From Methanobrevibacter_A acididurans (lineage in GTDB: Archaea > Methanobacteriota > Methanobacteria > Methanobacteriales > Methanobacteriaceae), in NCBI RefSeq assembly GCF_046197875.1, contig NZ_CP166991.1:868001-932000 (forward strand): a stretch of DNA of 64,000 bases, in the 5' to 3' direction. Positions 47,189-56,634 of this stretch are shown here, piece after piece. Position numbers and translations under genes: made by a program. Numbering within the stretch: the stretch's first letter is position 1; every line of letters starts with the position of its first letter. A model generated the notes under the pieces. It was given only the letters and a program-made list of their open reading frames with translations, had not been told where the DNA came from and did not search any database.

Positions 47189-47842
47189 TTAATTAGCCCC
47201 TTTAGCATTCTTAATTTGATCTAATAATTGATTATAAGTAGCATTATCTATACCTAAGACATCTGGACCTGTAGGGGCACTAGGATTAGTCTTCAAAGTA
47301 GTACTAGTAAGTAAAGGTTCAACATAATCTTTATACATAGGACAATATAAACTACCATCACATTCTACCTTAGAAGAATTACTAATGACATAAATAAGAA
47401 AAGTTTGATTATCTTTATCCGCTTGACAAATATACACATTATAAACACTAGAATTATCAGTAGTAGTATTATTACTTACTTGAGTATTAGGAACAGCTTG
47501 AGAATAAAATATATTCCAATTATTCTCACCTAACTGACGATGCTCAGGAGATTGTAAACCTTGTAATTGCATCAAATCAATTAAAAAATCACCATCTTTA
47601 AGTGTACTCATATTATAAGTAATACCATTATTTGAATCAATATAACTAGCTTGAAATTGATGATTAGGAACAGAATCATTTATAACATTCCCAGAAACAT
47701 TCCCAGTGAAAGACCCACTAATAAATGCTGCATTAAAATTTGTAGTATCACCTTTATTAAAGAACATCATATAACTTGCACCAAGTGCAATAACTAATAT
47801 AACTAAAACAAAGACAATAATTAAAATATTCTTTCTTTCCAA
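47189..47842 (-). CDS. Exported or membrane-anchored protein of unknown function
   Basis: 217 aa from TTG behind GGAGTGAG. The N-terminus ERKNILIIVFVLVILVIALGASYMMFF is a signal anchor (split over residues ~2-28). The rest is Asn/Ser/Thr-rich and likely outside. It contains two Cys in an ECDGSLYC segment (~160) that could form a disulfide. There is no zinc ribbon, unlike the neighbouring gene. It resembles in character, but not clearly in sequence, the outer domains of the proteins at 230-1693. Function unknown. Confidence 0.65.
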   Translation of the reverse strand: MERKNILIIVFVLVILVIALGASYMMFFNKGDTTNFNAAFISGSFTGNVSGNVINDSVPNHQFQASYIDSNNGITYNMSTLKDGDFLIDLMQLQGLQSPEHRQLGENNWNIFYSQAVPNTQVSNNTTTDNSSVYNVYICQADKDNQTFLIYVISNSSKVECDGSLYCPMYKDYVEPLLTSTTLKTNPSAPTGPDVLGIDNATYNQLLDQIKNAKGAN

Positions 47843-47945
47843 AACTCACTCACTCCAAAAAATTATTAAATAAGGTCTTATATTATTTTAGATTTTACTC
47901 AATAATAAAATTTATTAAAAAAAAGAAAATAAAATATTTAATTTA

Positions 47946-48644
47946 TTAACTATAAGAATAAACTTTAATAGTCCATGAATCAAGATCTTGAGTATCCACA
48001 TCAATACTTAAAGAACCAGAACCAGAGAAAATAACACTATCCTCTTTACCCTTAACAGCACTAGTAGTACCCCAATCAACTGCAGTACTTCCAACACTAG
48101 CCCCATTTAAATAAGAATTAGTATATAAATAATTATATCCCCCATGGTTATTAATAGGCATCCCATAAGCATAAACTTTAATCTTACTACCTGTTAAACC
48201 AGTTACAGACAATTGATCATTACCTACTCCATTAAAAGTTTGAACTAAATGCCAACTACCACTAGTACTAGAACTAGAACCAGACTGACTACTTTGAACA
48301 TTAGAAGAACTAGAACCAGACTGACTACTTTGAACATTAGAAGAACTAGAACCAGACTGAGAACTAGGAATTAAACCACTACTAAAAGTAGAACCAGTAC
48401 CTGAAGAACTAACTAATAAAAATGTACAACAAACAATTACAACCAAAATAATAATAGTTGCACCAATGATTAGATACTTCTTATTTTCATCTTTCTTAGA
48501 ATCAGGAGTTATTTTAGTCACATTAGACTGATTAAAAGAAGGAGTAGCAGATTGAATTAAATTAGTTCCACATTTACGACAAAACTTAGCATCAGAAGAA
48601 TTTTTAAATCCACATTTAGGACAAATATTATGATTCTCCACCAT
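47946..48644 (-). CDS. Zinc-ribbon, TM and Ser-rich repeat protein
   Basis: 232 aa, with an AAGGTGGTGAT ribosome site. A C4 zinc ribbon (CPKC...CRKC, ~residues 8-25) is followed by a transmembrane helix (~56-76), a Ser/Gly linker with 12-residue repeats (SQSGSSSSNVQS), and a ~100-residue outer domain (WHLVQTFNGVGNDQLSV...YSYS) that looks like a beta sandwich. The layout matches the proteins at 230-1693, so the family is spread over two loci. The DNA of the repeat is a 36-base tandem. A surface or adhesion role is a guess from composition. Confidence 0.72.
   Translation of the reverse strand: MVENHNICPKCGFKNSSDAKFCRKCGTNLIQSATPSFNQSNVTKITPDSKKDENKKYLIIGATIIILVVIVCCTFLLVSSSGTGSTFSSGLIPSSQSGSSSSNVQSSQSGSSSSNVQSSQSGSSSSTSGSWHLVQTFNGVGNDQLSVTGLTGSKIKVYAYGMPINNHGGYNYLYTNSYLNGASVGSTAVDWGTTSAVKGKEDSVIFSGSGSLSIDVDTQDLDSWTIKVYSYS
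48271..48360. repeat. 36-base tandem repeat, 2.5 copies
   Basis: Two identical 36-base units (48271-48306, 48307-48342) and an 18-base partial third, within the linker of the zinc-ribbon protein. In-frame, so copy-number change would alter linker length only. Confidence 0.9.
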
Positions 48645-48821
48645 ACTTTAATCACCACCTTTTAAAAAAATAATTTATTAATACTATATAATATTTAAGA
48701 ACTAATTATTTTTAAATTATTCTATTTAATTTTAATAGATAAAAAATAATTAATCAACAAAAAAAATAAATACTTCAAAAAAAATATAATAATACAATAA
48801 AAGAATAAAAAGGTGATATTA

Positions 48822-48977
48822 ATGTGTAGTGGTGGAGGCCCAATGGCTGAAATAGATATGAAAAAATTAAAAACAAAAAGATATCGATGCTTAGATTGTG
48901 GAAATGAATTTAAAGGAATTGGAAAACATGTTGTATGTCCTTCCTGCCAAAGTGATAATGTAGAATCAAATGAATAA
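48822..48977 (+). CDS. Small zinc-ribbon protein
   Basis: 51 aa (MCSGGGPMAEIDM...). GGTGA precedes the ATG. CLDCGNEFKGIGKHVVCPSC gives a C-x2-C...C-x2-C rubredoxin-type zinc ribbon at residues 23-42, the whole of the protein's structure. The start might instead be the Met at residue 8. Small archaeal proteins of this kind bind zinc or iron; the role is unknown. It is transcribed divergently from the zinc-ribbon surface protein to the left. Confidence 0.7.
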   Translation: MCSGGGPMAEIDMKKLKTKRYRCLDCGNEFKGIGKHVVCPSCQSDNVESNE

Positions 48978-49009
48978 TATTACTTCATTAAATATTTTAA
49001 AATAAAACC

Positions 49010-49018
49010 TTTTTTTTT
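49010..49018 (+). terminator. U-tract terminator
   Basis: Run of 9 T after the small zinc-ribbon gene, without a strong hairpin. Archaeal terminators are often U-tracts alone. Confidence 0.35.
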
Positions 49019-49088
49019 ACATTTTTAAAAATATAATAAACAAACTAATTTTTTTAAATAAACAAATATTTAAGGACCACATAAACTT

Positions 49089-49562
49089 ATGAACACTAAA
49101 GAAACAAATATAAAATTAAAACCTGAGGAAATATTATTTTTAAAAGGAAATACTGGTACTGTAGGCATAGTTAAACTATCTGATAAAAAAATGATTTTTC
49201 TTGGAACACCAGAAAATGATGAAATTGTTCAATTTTTAGAACCTGGAGACTTAATTGCTGTTAGCGCATTCGGAACAGGAGAAAAATTTGAAAAAGGAAT
49301 AAAATCCTTAATTTACCTTACACGAGACATGGATTCACCAATAATAGTTTTACCTAAAAATCACCCCTCAAGCAAAAGATTAAAAATGGTAATAAGTGTA
49401 GGTGAAAATATCCGTTTAGATTGTAATATAATACCCGGCACACATCCAGAACAAGACATATTATGTAGTTGTGATAGTTTAACTGGTTTAGAAATTTTTA
49501 AATCTGCAAATGGAGTAAATATTAAAGGAAATTTAAAAGATTATGAAATTAAAAAGTTTTAA
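49089..49562 (+). CDS. Conserved-looking protein of unknown function
   Basis: 157 aa. I do not recognise the family. It is rich in strands (IVKLSDKKMIFLGTP, LIAVSAFGTGEKFE, SPIIVLPKNHPSSKRLK) and has two Cys near a CSC segment and one earlier. No signal peptide or membrane helix is seen, so it is probably cytoplasmic. It has its own promoter region on the left and a U-tract after it. Function unknown. Confidence 0.65.
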   Translation: MNTKETNIKLKPEEILFLKGNTGTVGIVKLSDKKMIFLGTPENDEIVQFLEPGDLIAVSAFGTGEKFEKGIKSLIYLTRDMDSPIIVLPKNHPSSKRLKMVISVGENIRLDCNIIPGTHPEQDILCSCDSLTGLEIFKSANGVNIKGNLKDYEIKKF

Positions 49563-49583
49563 TAATATCCATTTAAAAACCCC

Positions 49584-49591
49584 TTTTTTTT
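49584..49591 (+). terminator. U-tract terminator
   Basis: CCCC followed by a run of 8 T, 22 bases after the stop of the preceding gene. Confidence 0.35.
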
Positions 49592-49705
49592 ATAGTATAA
49601 AAATAAAACTTTGAAATATATATTGATTAAATTTAAAATTTAAATAATGATTTATATAATAAAAATTAAAATATTAATAACTAATTTATAGGATTTAAAA
49701 TTAAA

Positions 49706-50374
49706 ATGATTACAGAATCAATATTTATATTTTTAGGAGAACTAATAACAATAGGCATTATATTACTATTATTAATTTTAATTATAACATTAGTATTAGG
49801 TAAAATATTAATTAAAAAAAATCTTTTAATATTTCCAAAAGTTATGTTATTAGGATTAGATGCTTTTTATTCTCCATTGAAAAAATTTTCAAAAAGTTTA
49901 GGACTTGATAAGACATTAGTAGATCATATTGGTGTTGAATTACGAAACAAGGTAAATGAAAAAAAATTCAATAAAATTCCAAATGATGAAAAATTAATAT
50001 TTTTACCTCACTGTCTTCGAGCAGCAGACTGTGAAGCAAAGCTTACAAAAACTGGTGTAGAATGTACTGAATGTGGTAGATGTAGTATTGGTATTATTAA
50101 ATCAAAAGCAGAACCCATGGGTTATACTGTATTTATCGTTCCTGGAAGTAGTTTCATTGAAAGGATTATAAAAGAACAACACTTTAAAGCAGTAGTAGGA
50201 ATAGCATGTTATGAAGATTTAAACTTAATGATGATGAACTTATCAGATTTTGCACCTCAAGGAGTATTATTAACACAAGATGGATGTTTTTTAACAAAAG
50301 TAAATGTAAAAGAAGTTTTAGATAAAATCGGATATGAAAAACAAGATCAAACTAAACAAACAACATTAACTTAA
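49706..50374 (+). CDS. DUF116 membrane protein
   Basis: 222 aa. One N-terminal hydrophobic helix (residues ~5-32), then the DUF116 domain with Cys motifs: LPHCLRAADCEAK (~108-118) and CTECGRCSIG (~126-135), suggesting a metal or iron-sulfur site. FIVPGSSFIERI and CYEDLNLMMMN are the other family blocks. The biochemical role is unknown. It is followed after 18 bases by a TatD-type hydrolase gene, with which it is probably co-transcribed; this pairing is worth comparing across genomes. Confidence 0.85.
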   Translation: MITESIFIFLGELITIGIILLLLILIITLVLGKILIKKNLLIFPKVMLLGLDAFYSPLKKFSKSLGLDKTLVDHIGVELRNKVNEKKFNKIPNDEKLIFLPHCLRAADCEAKLTKTGVECTECGRCSIGIIKSKAEPMGYTVFIVPGSSFIERIIKEQHFKAVVGIACYEDLNLMMMNLSDFAPQGVLLTQDGCFLTKVNVKEVLDKIGYEKQDQTKQTTLT

Positions 50375-50392
50375 TAAAAAAATATAATTATT

Positions 50393-51247
50393 ATGATACC
50401 TAATCCTTTAGAAATTCCAATTACAGATACCCATATACATGTAGATCCTATTAATGGGAAAGGACCCTTAAAAATAGCAAAAATATTCTACAATAATGGA
50501 GGTCGAGTAATGATAATACCAAACAAACCTGCATGGAATTTTGGCCAACCCACAAATTATGAAAAAGGAATGGACTTAAATAATGAATATGTAGACCTAA
50601 TAAACAAAGAAACACCTGTTCATGCATACAGTTTCCTTGGAGTTCACCCAGCAGAATATTCAAACTTAATAAGAGCAGGAAAAACATACCAAGAAGCATA
50701 CAAAAGAATAATAAAAGCAATAAATTATGGCAGCAAAGAAATAGAAAAAGGTAATGCATTAGGAATAGGTGAAATAGGAAGACCCCATTACCCTGTTGAA
50801 GAAGAGGAATTAAAGTACCATAATAAAATCTTAGAATACTGTTTAAAATTAGGTAAAGATTTAAACTGTCCTGTGATGTTACATACAGAAGATTTCACAC
50901 CTCAAAAATATGAAGAAATAGCAAAAATTGCAGATAAAATTGGGTTTAATAAAAATAAACTTATAAAACACCACGCAGAGGCTCATGTTTTGAAAGAAGA
51001 AAATTTTGGAATTGTTCCAAGCATAACCACTAATAAAACTAATATTATTGAAGCTTTAAAAAAAGGTACACGATTTTTTATGGAAACAGATTTTTTTGAT
51101 GAAGATGAACATCCTGGAATGGTATTAGGTCCTAAAACTGTACCAAAAAGAACATTGAATTTTATTCAAAACGAAATAATGACTGTTGAAGAAGCTTTTC
51201 AAATACATAAAAATAATGTTGAAAAAGTTTTTGACATAGATCAATAA
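50393..51247 (+). CDS. TatD-related metal-dependent hydrolase
   Basis: 284 aa. Metal-binding motifs of the TatD/amidohydrolase fold are seen: DTHIHVDP (~10-17), GVHPAEYS (~83), GIGEIGRPHY (~123, catalytic Glu), VMLHTEDF (~161, His), KHHAEAH (~194, His) and METDFFDED (~229, Asp). TatD enzymes are deoxyribonucleases, but archaeal members of this group are little studied and could act on other substrates. The gene follows DUF116 closely. Confidence 0.87.
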   Translation: MIPNPLEIPITDTHIHVDPINGKGPLKIAKIFYNNGGRVMIIPNKPAWNFGQPTNYEKGMDLNNEYVDLINKETPVHAYSFLGVHPAEYSNLIRAGKTYQEAYKRIIKAINYGSKEIEKGNALGIGEIGRPHYPVEEEELKYHNKILEYCLKLGKDLNCPVMLHTEDFTPQKYEEIAKIADKIGFNKNKLIKHHAEAHVLKEENFGIVPSITTNKTNIIEALKKGTRFFMETDFFDEDEHPGMVLGPKTVPKRTLNFIQNEIMTVEEAFQIHKNNVEKVFDIDQ

Positions 51248-51269
51248 AAAAAATAGAAAAATATAATTT

Positions 51270-51539
51270 TTATAAATCATAATAATTAATGAAATCATCA
51301 GATTCTGGAGTATTAGCAAACTGATCTATAAATTTATGTAAATCTTTAATAAATTCTTTTTTACGTTCAGATTTATCTTTAATTTTACTATAATCTTTTT
51401 TTATACTTAAATTCATTAATATATTATCTGTTTCTAATTCTAATTCCGGAAATTCAGAATCATCCATTAAGCCTAAAGATTCTAAATCTTCAAAGTCTAA
51501 ATCCAAATCATCAAAATTAACATTATCTTTTTTATTCAT
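51270..51539 (-). CDS. Small acidic protein of unknown function
   Basis: 89 aa with AAAGGATT upstream. The first half is very acidic (FDDLDLDFEDLESLG), the second half has more Lys and forms one long helix (KDKSERKKEFIKDLHKFIDQF). No known domain is recognised. The split of charge suggests a DNA-mimic-like or protein-binding small protein, but that is speculation. It sits convergent to the TatD gene and upstream of nothing on the same strand except hmgA 63 bases before it. Confidence 0.55.
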   Translation of the reverse strand: MNKKDNVNFDDLDLDFEDLESLGLMDDSEFPELELETDNILMNLSIKKDYSKIKDKSERKKEFIKDLHKFIDQFANTPESDDFINYYDL

Positions 51540-51602
51540 CTTAAAAATAATCCTTTAATTATACTTAAAAAAAAGTTTTTTAGGGAAATAATAAATTTTT
51601 AA

Positions 51603-52805
51603 TTATCTTCCTAATTGTTCATGAGCACGTGCTAAATGTCCTGCTGCTAAAGCACCTATAAGAGATAATTCTCCAGCCATAACTGTTGAAACTACTACTT
51701 CAGCAAAGTCACGAACTGATCCGGAACCATTTAATCCTAAAATTTTTAACCCTTCATTAGCGGTTTCTAATCTTGTTCCCCCACCAACTGTTGCTAATGG
51801 TAAATCAGGCATATTTACACTGAAATATAAATCTCCATTACGATTTTCAGCATGAGTTATGCCTAATGATCCTTCAACAACATGTGCTAAATCTTGTCCT
51901 GTTGCTAAAAATATTGCTGCGACCATATTTGCATATTGAGCATTAAATGCCATTGTCCCTGAAACTGCACTTCCAAGTAAATTTTTAGCAATATTTACTT
52001 CAACTATTGATTCTGCAGTAGTTTTTAATTTTTTTTCAACAATTTCTTCTGGAATTAAAATATCTGCCACAACAGTTTTTCCTCGCCCTTCTATTAAATT
52101 CATATGAGAAGGTTTTTTATCAACACAAGCATTACCACTTAAAGCAATATGTTTAGCATTAGTTTCTTCAGATAATAATTTTAAAACTTTATCAGTAGCG
52201 ATTGTAACCATATTCATTCCCATACTATCACCAGTACTGTAAACAAATCTAGGATAAACATATGCTCCCACAATTAATATTGGATCTATTTTTATTAATT
52301 TACCATGAGAAGTTGTTGACTCTGCTACTTCTTTAATTTTAGAGAAATTATCTTCAAACCATGTTTTAACTTTTATAGCTTCTACACTATTTTCTACTTT
52401 AATTACAGGAGCCCGAGTCATCTTATCACTAATAACCCTAGCATTACATCCACCAGAAGCTGTTATAGTACTTGCCCCACGATTAATACTAGCTAGTAAT
52501 GCTCCTTCAGATGTAGCTAAAGGTACATAGTATTCTTTAGTACATGATTCTCCGTTTATTTTTAATGGCCCTATAACACCTAATGGAATTTGCACTGTAC
52601 CTATAGGATTTTCAATATTTTTTTTCATTGCAGTATTCATATCAATATTATATGAACCAATATAACTTAAATCAGTGTTAGTTTTTTGAGCAATGAATTC
52701 TCGACGAATTTCTAAAGCTTCAGTAGCATCTTTTGTGAATTTATCTATTTGATAAAGTTTCATTTCACCATTAAATAATTTTTGGATGATTTCTTCTTTA
52801 TTCAT
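51603..52805 (-). CDS. hmgA: 3-hydroxy-3-methylglutaryl-CoA reductase
   Basis: 400 aa from the ATG at 52803-52805 (AAAGGT lies about 9 bases upstream; an in-frame TTG three codons earlier is too close to it). Class I HMG-CoA reductase motifs: ENPIGTVQIPLG, EGALLASINRG, GDSMGMNMV (~202, NADPH site), NLIEGRGKTVVA, AHVVEGSLGITH and VGGGTRLETA. It makes mevalonate with NADPH for isoprenoid ether lipids. GGGP synthase for the same lipids lies 6 kb away. Confidence 0.96.
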   Translation of the reverse strand: MNKEEIIQKLFNGEMKLYQIDKFTKDATEALEIRREFIAQKTNTDLSYIGSYNIDMNTAMKKNIENPIGTVQIPLGVIGPLKINGESCTKEYYVPLATSEGALLASINRGASTITASGGCNARVISDKMTRAPVIKVENSVEAIKVKTWFEDNFSKIKEVAESTTSHGKLIKIDPILIVGAYVYPRFVYSTGDSMGMNMVTIATDKVLKLLSEETNAKHIALSGNACVDKKPSHMNLIEGRGKTVVADILIPEEIVEKKLKTTAESIVEVNIAKNLLGSAVSGTMAFNAQYANMVAAIFLATGQDLAHVVEGSLGITHAENRNGDLYFSVNMPDLPLATVGGGTRLETANEGLKILGLNGSGSVRDFAEVVVSTVMAGELSLIGALAAGHLARAHEQLGR

Positions 52806-52902
52806 TATTATCAATACCTTTAAAAGAAAATTTTAAAGAAAAATATATTTTTAAAATTAGTTTTCATATTTTTTAAAAAATTAGAAAAAAATAAGAGTTT
52901 AT

Positions 52903-53760
52903 TTAAACTTTGTTTAATAAGTTTACTATCTCAGATGGTCTTTTTGCAACTTCTACTCCAACATCATTAAATGCTTTAATTTTAGATAATGCAGTTCCAC
53001 TATCTTCTTCAATAATTGCTCCTGCATGACCCATACGTTTTCCTGGAGGTGCTGTTAATCCTGCAATAAACCCTACTACTGGTTTAGTGATGTTTTCTTC
53101 TATATATTTTGCAGCTTTTTCTTCTGCATTTCCTCCAATTTCACCGATTAATACAATTTTATCAGTATCTGGATCATCCTCAAATTTTTGTAAAATCTCA
53201 GTGTATTTTGTACCTATTACTGGATCTCCTCCAATCCCTAAACAAGTACTTTGTCCGATTCCTGCATTAGTTAATTGTGATGCTATTTCATAGGTTAAAG
53301 TTCCACTACGACTTATTACTCCAACATTTCCAGGTTCGAAAATATGAGTTGGCATTATTCCAAGTTTACCTATACCTGGAGATATAATTCCTGGAGTGTT
53401 TGGACCTATAACTGTTTTTCCTTTACGATTAGCATATTCCATGATTTGCATACTGTCATGGACTGGAATGTGTTCTGTAATGATAATTACAAGATCCATA
53501 TGTTTAATTGATTCAAAAGCTGCATCTTTAGCAAATGGTGCAGGTACAAATATTATACTAGTGTTTAAATCCTCGTTACTTGCAGCTTGTTCTATACTAT
53601 CATAAACAGGAACCCCATATAACTCTTGACCACCTTTACCTGGTGTAACTCCAGCAACAATATTTGTATTGTAATCTAACATTTGTTTTGTATGGAAAGA
53701 ACCTTGTTTACCTGTAATTCCTTGAACTAAGGCTCTTGTATCCTTATCTAATAATATCAT
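52903..53760 (-). CDS. sucD: Succinyl-CoA synthetase alpha subunit
   Basis: 285 aa from the ATG at 53758-53760; a second ATG two codons upstream lies only ~3 bases from the AGAGGT ribosome site. The protein starts [19 protein letters not shown], the CoA-binding Rossmann fold. [12 protein letters not shown] (~145) and [14 protein letters not shown] (~240), with the phospho-His, identify the alpha subunit. It interconverts succinate and succinyl-CoA. The beta subunit is not in the window, so it must be elsewhere. Confidence 0.95.
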   Translation of the reverse strand: MILLDKDTRALVQGITGKQGSFHTKQMLDYNTNIVAGVTPGKGGQELYGVPVYDSIEQAASNEDLNTSIIFVPAPFAKDAAFESIKHMDLVIIITEHIPVHDSMQIMEYANRKGKTVIGPNTPGIISPGIGKLGIMPTHIFEPGNVGVISRSGTLTYEIASQLTNAGIGQSTCLGIGGDPVIGTKYTEILQKFEDDPDTDKIVLIGEIGGNAEEKAAKYIEENITKPVVGFIAGLTAPPGKRMGHAGAIIEEDSGTALSKIKAFNDVGVEVAKRPSEIVNLLNKV

Positions 53761-53903
53761 AAACATTAACCTCTTATTTTATAATTTTTATAATAAATCT
53801 TTTAATCATAATTGTTAATCTAATATTTATCATTAGTAATATTAAAAGTTTTTTAAGATTTAAATGAATTAAATTAAATAAATGAAAAAAATATAAAAGT
53901 ATT

Positions 53904-54629
53904 TTATTTAAGGATTCTAGTTTTATTCTCAAATGGTACAGCTAAATCTATAATATTACCATTTGTAAATGCAGTTGCGGAAACAAGCACACTACCAGGT
54001 ATAACATTACATGGAGTATGACGCTTTACAAGATAAGTGTTTTTACAACCTAAACTTGCACCTATCATTGCTCCACTAATCACACCTATTTGTTCTAAAT
54101 CTTCCACAGTAGCAACTATTACAGGATCATCGGTTTCATTACCCACATAACCAACACCAGGTATCTCATTAATATCTTCACTATTTAAAATGGAAACATC
54201 AGTGCAAGAACTTATTCCTTTAGCAGCTTGTATTGCACTTTCTGCAACATGTGCAACAAATGATTCCCCTCCATAAGTATCAAAATGTAATATTACGGCA
54301 TCAGGAAATCTATCCTCTCGAATATTCGCAGTTGCATAACTAATCCCTTCACCTGCTTCCTCAGATGTTTTCCCAACACCTCCAATATCACCAATATCTT
54401 CAGCATTATCTCTTAATATATTAACTATTTCCTTATTGATTAATGGTAAATCTTCATCATTTACAATAGCAGAAATTACTACATCATCACCAGTAATATT
54501 AGTTAATCCTGCTTTAATAGCTCCTTTTTTTAATAGTTTGGGAATATCAGATTTTAAATTAGATATTAAATTTTCACTACATGATACATCATTATTTGAT
54601 ATATCCGCACCTATACATGTTATTTTCAT
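53904..54629 (-). CDS. Protein of unknown function next to PaaK-ACT
   Basis: 241 aa. I do not recognise it. It starts MKITCIGADISNNDVSC; ILHFDTYGGESFVAH (~131), GYVGNETDDPVIVATVEDLEQIGV (~160-183, broken by a loop) and GAMIGASLGCKNTYLVKRHTP (~185) look like conserved blocks with an alpha/beta core. Cys at about 5, 17, 147, 200 and 211 could matter. No membrane segment. It lies 30 bases after the ACT-domain gene, so a unit with PaaK and ACT is likely. A methanogen-specific enzyme is a guess. Confidence 0.6.
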   Translation of the reverse strand: MKITCIGADISNNDVSCSENLISNLKSDIPKLLKKGAIKAGLTNITGDDVVISAIVNDEDLPLINKEIVNILRDNAEDIGDIGGVGKTSEEAGEGISYATANIREDRFPDAVILHFDTYGGESFVAHVAESAIQAAKGISSCTDVSILNSEDINEIPGVGYVGNETDDPVIVATVEDLEQIGVISGAMIGASLGCKNTYLVKRHTPCNVIPGSVLVSATAFTNGNIIDLAVPFENKTRILK

Positions 54630-54659
54630 AAAAATCCATCACAAAAAATAATTTGAGTA

Positions 54660-55106
54660 TTATAAGTTATATACTTCATCAGCTGGAACAATTATTACAT
54701 CATTTTCTTTTAAAATATTGGTAAGATTTTCAAGATTTGAAGTACATAATAAAAGAATAGCTTTTTCTGATTTTTCATGAGTAAAAGCATATAAATAATC
54801 AAGATTCATATTATTATCTTGTACTATTTTTAAAATTTTACTTAAACCACCAGGAGTATCATCTAATTGAACACCAACTACTAAAGTAACCTTAACTGTA
54901 AAGTTATGTTTTTCTAATTCCTCTTTACATTTAATTGGGTCTTGAACAACTAAACGTAATATACCAAAATCACTAGTATCTGCTAAAGATAAAGCTCTAA
55001 TATTAATATTTGCATTAGCTAAAACATCTAATGCTTTATATAACCGTCCTTTTTTATTTTCTAAAAATATACTTAATTGTTTAATCATTTCGTTATCATT
55101 TGACAT
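54660..55106 (-). CDS. ACT-domain protein (two ACT repeats)
   Basis: 148 aa from the ATG at 55104-55106, behind CAGGTG; an in-frame GTG four codons earlier overlaps that site. Two ACT domains: residues ~7-70 (IFLENKKGRLYKALDVLANANINIRALS) and ~78-145 (LDDTPGGLSKILKIVQDNNMNLDYLY), each with the ligand-binding G between strand and helix. Small stand-alone ACT proteins sense amino acids and often accompany PaaK genes, as here 26 bases downstream of paaK. The ligand is unknown. Confidence 0.88.
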   Translation of the reverse strand: MSNDNEMIKQLSIFLENKKGRLYKALDVLANANINIRALSLADTSDFGILRLVVQDPIKCKEELEKHNFTVKVTLVVGVQLDDTPGGLSKILKIVQDNNMNLDYLYAFTHEKSEKAILLLCTSNLENLTNILKENDVIIVPADEVYNL

Positions 55107-55132
55107 AATAAAAAACACCTGAAAAGTTTTTT

Positions 55133-56437
55133 TTAATTAAAATTTCTTTTATCTAAAACACGTTTTGCTTTTCCTTCAAAACGTGGAAGAGTATGAGGTT
55201 CTACTAAGGTAATTTTTGCACGTAAACCTATTTCGTTTTGCACATAGTCCCCAATTGTTTTTTGTAAATTCACCATTTTAGTTACATCATCACTAAATAA
55301 ATCAGGAGATGTTTCTACTTTTATTTCCATTTGATCCATTATATCTGGACGAGTAACAATTATTTGATAATGAGGTTCAACTTCACTTACGTGTAGTAAT
55401 GCTTTTTCAATTTGTGAAGGAAAAACACTAACTCCTTTTACTTTAATCATATCATCATATCTTCCTTTGATACGTTCCATTCTTGTAAAAGTACGACCAC
55501 ATTCACATGTTTCATAATGTAGGGTTGTGATATCTTTAGTACGGAATCTTAAAATTGGCATTCCTTCCCGTTCAAGATTTGTTAAAACTAATTCTCCTTC
55601 AGTTCCCCCTGGAAGTTGTTTACCTGTTTTACTATCAACAATTTCAGGGTAGAAATAATCTTCTGCAATATGTAAACCATTTTGTGCTTCACATTCTACA
55701 CCTATTCCGGGACCCATAATTTCAGTTAAACCGTAAATATTATAAGCTTCAGTATTATATTCTTTTTCTATACGTTTTCTCATTTCTTCAGTCCACATTT
55801 CAGCCCCAAAACCAATAGCTTTTATCCCTAATTGTTTTGGATTAATTCCTTCTTCTTTTGCAACTTCTGCCATATGTAAACCGTAAGATGGTGTAAATAT
55901 TAACCCAGTAATATCAAAATCATTCATTATTTCAATTTGACGTTTTGTTTGACCAGTACTTATAGGTATTACAGTAATTCCGATTTTTTCCGCCCCATAA
56001 TGTACTCCAAATCCTCCAGTGAATAATCCATAACCATGTGTATTTTGAAGAATATCTTCATCCCCAAGACCCATACCTGTTAATCCACGTGCCATTATTG
56101 TTGCCCAAGTATCCAAATCTTTTCGTGTATAACCTGAAACAACTGGTTTTCCTGTTGTACCAGAAGATGAATGAATTTCTATAATTTCCTTTTTAGGAAC
56201 TGCAAACATACCAAAAGGATAACTTTCACGTAAATCATCTTTAGTAGTGAATGGTATTTTAGTAATATCTTCTAATGTTTCAATATCCTCTGGGTATAAT
56301 CCAATTTCATTAAATTTTTTATGATAATAAGGTACACGTTCATAAGCTTGATGAACAGTGTCTTGTAATTTTTTCAATTGCAACTCTTCTAAGTCATCTC
56401 TTTGTATGGTTTCTTTTTCTTCATCCCACATTATCAT
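55133..56437 (-). CDS. paaK: Phenylacetate-CoA ligase family protein
   Basis: 434 aa, AGGAG 9 bases before the ATG. IHSSSGTTGKPVV (~92-104) is the AMP-binding loop of acyl-CoA ligases, YNIYGLTEIMGPGIG (~225) the second, and FRTKDIT with RIKGRYDDMIKVKG (~300-325) the hinge and C-domain start. PaaK converts aryl acids such as phenylacetate to their CoA esters. In archaea it is linked to aromatic amino-acid synthesis from aryl acids. The ACT gene follows. Confidence 0.92.
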   Translation of the reverse strand: MIMWDEEKETIQRDDLEELQLKKLQDTVHQAYERVPYYHKKFNEIGLYPEDIETLEDITKIPFTTKDDLRESYPFGMFAVPKKEIIEIHSSSGTTGKPVVSGYTRKDLDTWATIMARGLTGMGLGDEDILQNTHGYGLFTGGFGVHYGAEKIGITVIPISTGQTKRQIEIMNDFDITGLIFTPSYGLHMAEVAKEEGINPKQLGIKAIGFGAEMWTEEMRKRIEKEYNTEAYNIYGLTEIMGPGIGVECEAQNGLHIAEDYFYPEIVDSKTGKQLPGGTEGELVLTNLEREGMPILRFRTKDITTLHYETCECGRTFTRMERIKGRYDDMIKVKGVSVFPSQIEKALLHVSEVEPHYQIIVTRPDIMDQMEIKVETSPDLFSDDVTKMVNLQKTIGDYVQNEIGLRAKITLVEPHTLPRFEGKAKRVLDKRNFN

Positions 56438-56634
56438 TTAACAATTCTCCTAAAAAATACTAATTTCATATTAATTTATAAATATTATATTTAATTATTC
56501 TTTTAATTATACTAATAACTTATAGTTTTTATTTTATAAAAAAGTTTTTTAAGAATTGTTAAAAAGTTAAAAAAAATGAGAAATAGAAAAAAATAATAAA
56601 AAATGAAAAAATAAATAATTATAAAAAAATAGTA

